The notes under the pieces are model-generated. The model was given only the letters and a program-made list of their open reading frames with translations. It did no database searches and was not told the origin of the DNA. The translations under genes were made by a program, and so were the position numbers. Below are positions 6,769-9,850 of a DNA stretch of 9,850 nucleotides, piece by piece. Within the stretch, counting starts at the first letter, position 1. Every line of letters starts with the position of its first letter. The stretch spans positions 1 to 9,850 of the forward strand of contig VAXF01000098.1 of assembly GCA_005888395.1 (NCBI GenBank), in the 5' to 3' direction. Source of the DNA: Actinomycetota bacterium. Its GTDB lineage: Bacteria > Actinomycetota > Acidimicrobiia > Acidimicrobiales > AC-25.

Positions 6769-8312
6769 GAGAGCACCAACCGCACACGGTAGGCGGGAGA
6801 CGGCTCCGGGAAGTCGACCCTCGTGTGAGCGCCCCGGCTCTCCTCACGCGCTCCGGCGGCCGCGAGCAGGGCCGAACCGACGGTGAGCAGGTTGCGAACC
6901 TCGGGATCGGCGGGCGCGCCGAGCCCGTCGAGCACCCGCGCCGTGTCGGCCAGCGAGGTCGCGCTCCGGAGCACGCCCGCCCCCAGCGTCATCGCCCGCT
7001 GCAGCTCGTCCCGCTGCTTGGCGGCCTCGTAGGCGGCCGGCAGCCCACCCGTCACCGCCGGCCTTGGGAGCCCGCGGCCGGCGATTGCCTCGGGTGCGAC
7101 GTCGCGCTCGAGCACGCAGCGCATCGCCCCGGTGGACTCCGGGCCGTCCTTCCGCCGCTCGAGTGCCTCGAGGACGCGCGGGGCGAACACCATCCCTTCG
7201 AGCAGCGAGTTCGACGCCAGCCGGTTGGCGCCGTGGACGCCGGTGCACGCGACCTCACCCGCGGCCCAGAGCCCCGGGAGGGCAGTGGCGCCGTCGAGAT
7301 CGGTGACGATCCCGCCGCTGAGGTAGTGGGCGGCCGGCGCGATCGGGAGCCACTCGCGCGCCGGGTCGATGCCAATCGCTCGCACCTCCGCCGCGATCGT
7401 CGGGAAGCGCTCGTCGAATCGCTCTAGTCCGGTGGCGTCGAGCCACAGGTGGTCGACGTGCTGGTCGAGCATGCGCGCCGTCATCGCGCGGGCCACGACG
7501 TCGCGCGGCGCGAGCTCGTCGACGAACCGCTCGCCCGCCGCGTCACGCAAGAGAGCGCCGTGGCCGCGCAACGCCTCGGACAGGAGCGGACGGGGCATCT
7601 TCGGGTGATGGAGCGCGGTCGGATGGAACTGCATGAACTCGACGTCGGCCACCGCGACGCCGGCGCGCAGTGCCATCGCGATTCCGTCGCCCGTCGCCTG
7701 CACCGGATTGGTGGTTACGGCGAACAGCTGACCGGCCCCGCCCGTCGCCAGCAGCACGTTGTCCGCCTCCACACGCTGGGTGTCGCCCGCGGGATCGAGG
7801 GCGATCACGCCGCGGCACCGCCCCTTCTCGACGACCAGGTCCGACGCGAACCAGCCCTCCATCACCGACGCCGCCGTCGCCCTGACCGCGGCCACGAGCG
7901 CTCGCTCGATCTCCACCCCCGTCGCCGCACCGCCCGCGTGCACGACCCGGGGCACCGAGTGGCCGCCCTCACGCGCCAGCGCCAGCTCGCCTTCCGCGTC
8001 GCGGTCGAACACCGCGCCCATCGCGATCAGCTCGTTGACGCGTCCCGGCCCTTCGTCGACGAGCACGCGCACCGCGTCGACGTCGCACAGGCCCGCGCCG
8101 GCCGCCAGCGTGTCGGCGAGGTGCAGGTCGGTCGAGTCGGGGTCCTCGGCCAGCACGGCGGCCACGCCGCCCTGCGCCCACCGCGTGGCGGACTGGTCGA
8201 GCGCCGCCTTGGTGAGCACGCCGACCTGCAGCCCCGGCTCGCCCGCTGCCCGTACCGCTGCGGACAGCCCGGCGACACCACTTCCCAGCACGAGCAGGTC
8301 GAGCCGAGACAT
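6765..8312 (-). CDS. nadB: L-aspartate oxidase
   Basis: A 515-residue FAD-dependent L-aspartate oxidase, which makes iminoaspartate for NadA in de novo NAD synthesis. It belongs to the succinate dehydrogenase/fumarate reductase flavoprotein family. The N-terminal dinucleotide-binding motif is GSGVAGLSAA (10-19), followed by QSATRWAQGGVAA (40-52), ATGGAGQLF (189-197) and TGDGIAMA (207-214). Substrate-site residues are visible as FHPTAL (His230), the general-acid arginine in LAPRD (Arg270), AHYLSGGI (His329) and GANRLASNSLLEG (361-373). The C-terminal helical domain ends with RGAHTRVDFPE (493-503), typical of NadB. The ATG at 8312 follows the panD stop by nine bases, with no clear Shine-Dalgarno. 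Length is within the family range. Like PanD just upstream, it consumes aspartate. Confidence 0.97.
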   Translation of the reverse strand: MSRLDLLVLGSGVAGLSAAVRAAGEPGLQVGVLTKAALDQSATRWAQGGVAAVLAEDPDSTDLHLADTLAAGAGLCDVDAVRVLVDEGPGRVNELIAMGAVFDRDAEGELALAREGGHSVPRVVHAGGAATGVEIERALVAAVRATAASVMEGWFASDLVVEKGRCRGVIALDPAGDTQRVEADNVLLATGGAGQLFAVTTNPVQATGDGIAMALRAGVAVADVEFMQFHPTALHHPKMPRPLLSEALRGHGALLRDAAGERFVDELAPRDVVARAMTARMLDQHVDHLWLDATGLERFDERFPTIAAEVRAIGIDPAREWLPIAPAAHYLSGGIVTDLDGATALPGLWAAGEVACTGVHGANRLASNSLLEGMVFAPRVLEALERRKDGPESTGAMRCVLERDVAPEAIAGRGLPRPAVTGGLPAAYEAAKQRDELQRAMTLGAGVLRSATSLADTARVLDGLGAPADPEVRNLLTVGSALLAAAGAREESRGAHTRVDFPEPSPAYRVRLVLS

Positions 8313-8321
8313 GAACCGAAG

Positions 8322-8711
8322 CTAATCGGTGAGGTTGTGTAGCTCCGCCTGCAACGACGTCATGTTGGAGTCGACGGGCCGGTTGCGCGAGTCGACGTGG
8401 ACGACCCGCGGCGTGAACTCCTCGAGCTCGGCCTCCTCGTAGTCGGCGTACGTGATGACGATGACTCTGTCGCCGGGCTGCACGAGTCGCGCCGCGGCGC
8501 CGTTGAGGACGACGTCGCGTGGGCCGCCGGGAATGGCGTAGGTCTCGAAGCGGGCGCCATTGTCGACGTCGAGCACGTGCACCTGCTCGTGCTCGCGGAT
8601 GTCGGCCATCCGCATGAGCACAGGGTCGAGCGTGATCGACCCCACGTAGTGGAGATCGGCCGCGGTGACGGTTGCGCGATGGATCTTCGACTTCATCATG
8701 CGTCGGCGCAT
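8322..8711 (-). CDS. panD: Aspartate 1-decarboxylase, pyruvoyl-dependent
   Basis: A 129-residue proenzyme of L-aspartate alpha-decarboxylase, which makes beta-alanine for PanC. The self-cleavage site Gly24-Ser25 lies in HYVGSITLD (21-29); Ser25 becomes the pyruvoyl cofactor. Other active-site residues are conserved: Lys9, Tyr22, Arg54 and Tyr58 (in NGARFETYAI, 51-60) and Asn70 (LNGAAA). The C-terminal tail after PRVVHVD (101-107) is family-typical in position but unremarkable. The start is ATG at 8711, whose A is also the last base of the panC stop (TGATG, 1-nt overlap). It gives MRRRMMKSKIHRA, aligning with the usual MLRTMLKSKIHRA. A GGGAG site lies ten bases upstream (8722-8726), inside panC. 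The frame is open well upstream, but only as a shadow of panC. The gene is complete and undisrupted. Confidence 0.97.
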   Translation of the reverse strand: MRRRMMKSKIHRATVTAADLHYVGSITLDPVLMRMADIREHEQVHVLDVDNGARFETYAIPGGPRDVVLNGAAARLVQPGDRVIVITYADYEEAELEEFTPRVVHVDSRNRPVDSNMTSLQAELHNLTD

Positions 8712-9850
8712 CAGATCGTTACTCCCATGTTGTCGATCAACCGGGTGGTGCCCACCCGGGCGGCGACGAGCAGGCGCACGTCGCCGCTGAGACGGTCGGG
8801 TACGGACAGGTCGTTGGCGTCGACGGCCTCGGCGTAGTCGAGCCGGGCGAGCGGCTCGCACGCGATCGCGGCCGCCATGACGGCCGCGATCACCGACGGG
8901 TCGCGCTCGCCGGCCTCGAGCGCGGCCGCGCCCGCGGCGAGCGCGCGGTGAAGCACCGTGGCCGCCCGTCGCTCGTCGGGCGACAGGCGCACGTTGCGGC
9001 TCGACATCGCCAGCCCGTCCGGTTCGCGGACGGTGGCGCACCCGACGACGTCGACCGGCAGCGAGAGGTCGGCCACCACCCGGCGGACGACCGCCAGCTG
9101 CTGGAAGTCCTTCTCGCCGAAGTAGGCGCGGCATGGGCCGGCGACGGCGAACAGCTTGGCCACCACGGTGGCCACGCCGTCGAAGTGCCCGGGCCGCGAC
9201 ACCCCCTCGAGGCCCTCGGACACCCCGGCCACGCGCACCGTCGTCTGCACCCGCTCGGGGTACATCTCGTCGACGGACGGGGCGAAGAGGAAGTCGGCGC
9301 CGGCACCGGTCGCCACGGCGGCGTCGTGGTCGAGGTCGCGCGGGTACGACTCGAGGTCGGCCGGCTCACCGAACTGGAGCGGGTTCACGAAGTCGGTGAC
9401 CACGACCACGTCGCACTCGGCGCGGGCCTGCCGGATCAGCGCGGCGTGCCCGTCGTGGAGGTACCCCATCGTCGGCACCAGCCCGACGCTCTCGCCACGA
9501 GCCCGTGCCGCGTCGAGCTCCTTCCGCAGGCGCGCGATGCGGTCAACGACGACAACCCCTGCGACCCCTGCGACTTTTTCACGTTGGTACATAGCAGGGG
9601 TGACCGCAGTGGCCAAAAGTCGCCGGGCCTGGGCGACCATGGCCTCGTACGCCTCACGCTCGGTCACGTCGAGGGCGGCCAGATGCCGAGCGAGGGTCGC
9701 ATCGTCGCCGCGAGCCACCGGGCCGGTGAGCGCGGCGGCGGGCCCGACGGCGGCCACGTTCTCGAGCGCACCACGCGCCAGCTCGAGGTACGCCTCGAGA
9801 GGGACGCCCGCGCCGGCGGCCGCCCGTTCGACCTGGCCCATGAGTGCGAC
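8711..9850 (-). CDS. panC: DUF2520 protein fused in frame to pantothenate synthetase (5' end outside window)
   Basis: One open frame with no internal stop joins two proteins. Residues below are counted from the first Met in the window (9841); the frame continues off the edge. Residues 1 to about 76 match the C-terminal helical part of DUF2520/6PGDH-like proteins. From about 97 on is a complete pantothenate synthetase, which condenses pantoate and beta-alanine using ATP: PTMGYLHDGH (123-132, the HIGH-like nucleotide site), FVNPLQF (151-157), RPGHFDGV (216-223), GEKDFQQL (242-249, with Lys244) and MSSRN (279-283). The only plausible separate panC start is ATG at 9592 (residue 84), giving a 293-residue protein of normal length. 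It lacks a Shine-Dalgarno and still leaves the DUF2520 gene without a stop. In M. tuberculosis the two are adjacent genes (Rv3603c, panC). PanC identity is certain; expression as one fused chain is likely but not proven. Confidence 0.93.
   Translation of the reverse strand, partial: VALMGQVERAAAGAGVPLEAYLELARGALENVAAVGPAAALTGPVARGDDATLARHLAALDVTEREAYEAMVAQARRLLATAVTPAMYQREKVAGVAGVVVVDRIARLRKELDAARARGESVGLVPTMGYLHDGHAALIRQARAECDVVVVTDFVNPLQFGEPADLESYPRDLDHDAAVATGAGADFLFAPSVDEMYPERVQTTVRVAGVSEGLEGVSRPGHFDGVATVVAKLFAVAGPCRAYFGEKDFQQLAVVRRVVADLSLPVDVVGCATVREPDGLAMSSRNVRLSPDERRAATVLHRALAAGAAALEAGERDPSVIAAVMAAAIACEPLARLDYAEAVDANDLSVPDRLSGDVRLLVAARVGTTRLIDNMGVTI
8864..8891. repeat. 11-bp perfect inverted repeat within panC
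   Basis: GATCGCGGCCG (8864-8874) and CGGCCGCGATC (8881-8891) flank a six-base loop. In the mRNA this would form a strong GC-rich hairpin inside panC, in codons for the Ala-rich stretch IAAVMAAAI (318-326). No T-run follows, so it is not an intrinsic terminator. It may simply arise from repeated GCG/GCC alanine codons. Confidence 0.6.
9538..9623. repeat. 86-bp structured element of interleaved inverted and direct repeats at the DUF2520/PanC join
   Basis: On the plus strand the element contains TGCGGTCA (9538-9545), ACCCCTGC twice (9555-9562 and 9564-9571), GCGACTTTT (9570-9578), GCAGGGGT (9594-9601), TGACCGCA (9601-9608) and AAAAGTCGC (9615-9623). The last three are exact reverse complements of ACCCCTGC, TGCGGTCA and GCGACTTTT. 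The order makes the pairings interleave rather than nest, so alternative hairpins or a pseudoknot-like fold are possible. By hand count the element is about 59% GC, and its centre is more AT-rich than the surrounding genes. Its codons translate to the linker between the two domains, including AMYQREKVAGVAG. The tandem VAG-VAG comes from a repeated 9-mer. It may be a copy of an interspersed repeat; this is inference from one copy. Confidence 0.55.
9614..9850 (-). other. C-terminal portion of a DUF2520 (Rossmann-like/6PGDH-like) domain, 5' truncated by the window edge
   Basis: This is the upstream half of the fused frame. The three codons before the first Met read VAL, giving VALMGQVERAAAGAGVPL, followed by GPAAALTGPVARGD (33-46) and DVTEREAYEAM (58-68). 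These are hallmarks of the helical C-terminal domain of DUF2520 proteins, whose N-terminal Rossmann domain would lie beyond the right edge. The fold is related to NADP-dependent 6-phosphogluconate dehydrogenase-like enzymes. No reaction is established as far as I know. The domain tail ends near RRLLA (73-77), where the repeat-rich element begins. Confidence 0.85.

Noticed and set aside
4240..6792. Long plus-strand open frames of about 310-370 codons antisense to lysS, coaX and nadC
   Set aside because: They are Arg/Pro/His/Asp-rich, match no family I recognise, and lie opposite genes with complete catalytic motifs. High GC content produces such shadow frames routinely.
8714..9134. Longer panD frame starting at 9134
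   Set aside because: The extra residues are an out-of-frame reading of panC. Canonical PanD begins four residues before MMKSKIHRA, exactly at 8711.
9538..9623. CRISPR repeat or phage attachment site as explanation for the repeat-rich element
   Set aside because: The repeats are short and mostly inverted, with no regular spacer units, and no cas, integrase or tRNA gene is nearby.

Overview
The window is a gene-dense, very GC-rich stretch that reads like the chromosome of an actinobacterium. ClpC, PanC, PanD, LysS and a long-chain polyprenyl diphosphate synthase all have actinobacterial-type sequence. GTG and TTG starts are common, and most start codons lack a good Shine-Dalgarno. The gene order suggests Acidimicrobiia or a related deep branch, but that assignment is inference. 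No mobile element with a transposase, no CRISPR array, no tRNA and no rRNA gene was seen. Almost everything here is housekeeping.

Left end: the first 71 codons of clpC run leftward off the window from a TTG start with a strong GGAGG site. A 123-bp divergent intergenic region separates it from a rightward polyprenyl diphosphate synthase gene (338-1312), probably for the menaquinone side chain. This gene collides tail to tail, with a 52-bp overlap, with a leftward alpha/beta hydrolase gene (1261-2103).

The rest is one leftward, tightly packed probable operon. In transcription order it holds DUF2520-panC (fused, entering from the right edge), panD, nadB, nadC, coaX, lysS, an NAD-dependent epimerase/SDR-like gene, an acyltransferase-like gene, and after a 44-bp gap the alpha/beta hydrolase. 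Four junctions are 4-nt ATGA/GTGA overlaps, one is a 1-nt TGATG overlap and two are gaps of 7 and 9 nt. Translational coupling is therefore likely.

Functionally the operon joins CoA synthesis (PanC makes pantothenate, PanD makes beta-alanine, CoaX phosphorylates pantothenate) to de novo NAD synthesis (NadB, NadC). PanD and NadB both consume L-aspartate. nadA, the step between NadB and NadC, is not in the window. The order panC-panD-coaX-lysS-(clpC) matches the Mycobacterium tuberculosis Rv3603c-Rv3596c region from memory, with nadBC inserted and lsr2 replaced by lipid/SDR-type genes.

The most unusual points are the in-frame joining of a DUF2520 protein to PanC, and a compact 86-bp element at the join (9538-9623) made of interleaved inverted and direct repeats. 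In addition, both the epimerase-like and acyltransferase-like proteins lack the catalytic motif of their families. I found no wholly new multi-gene system.
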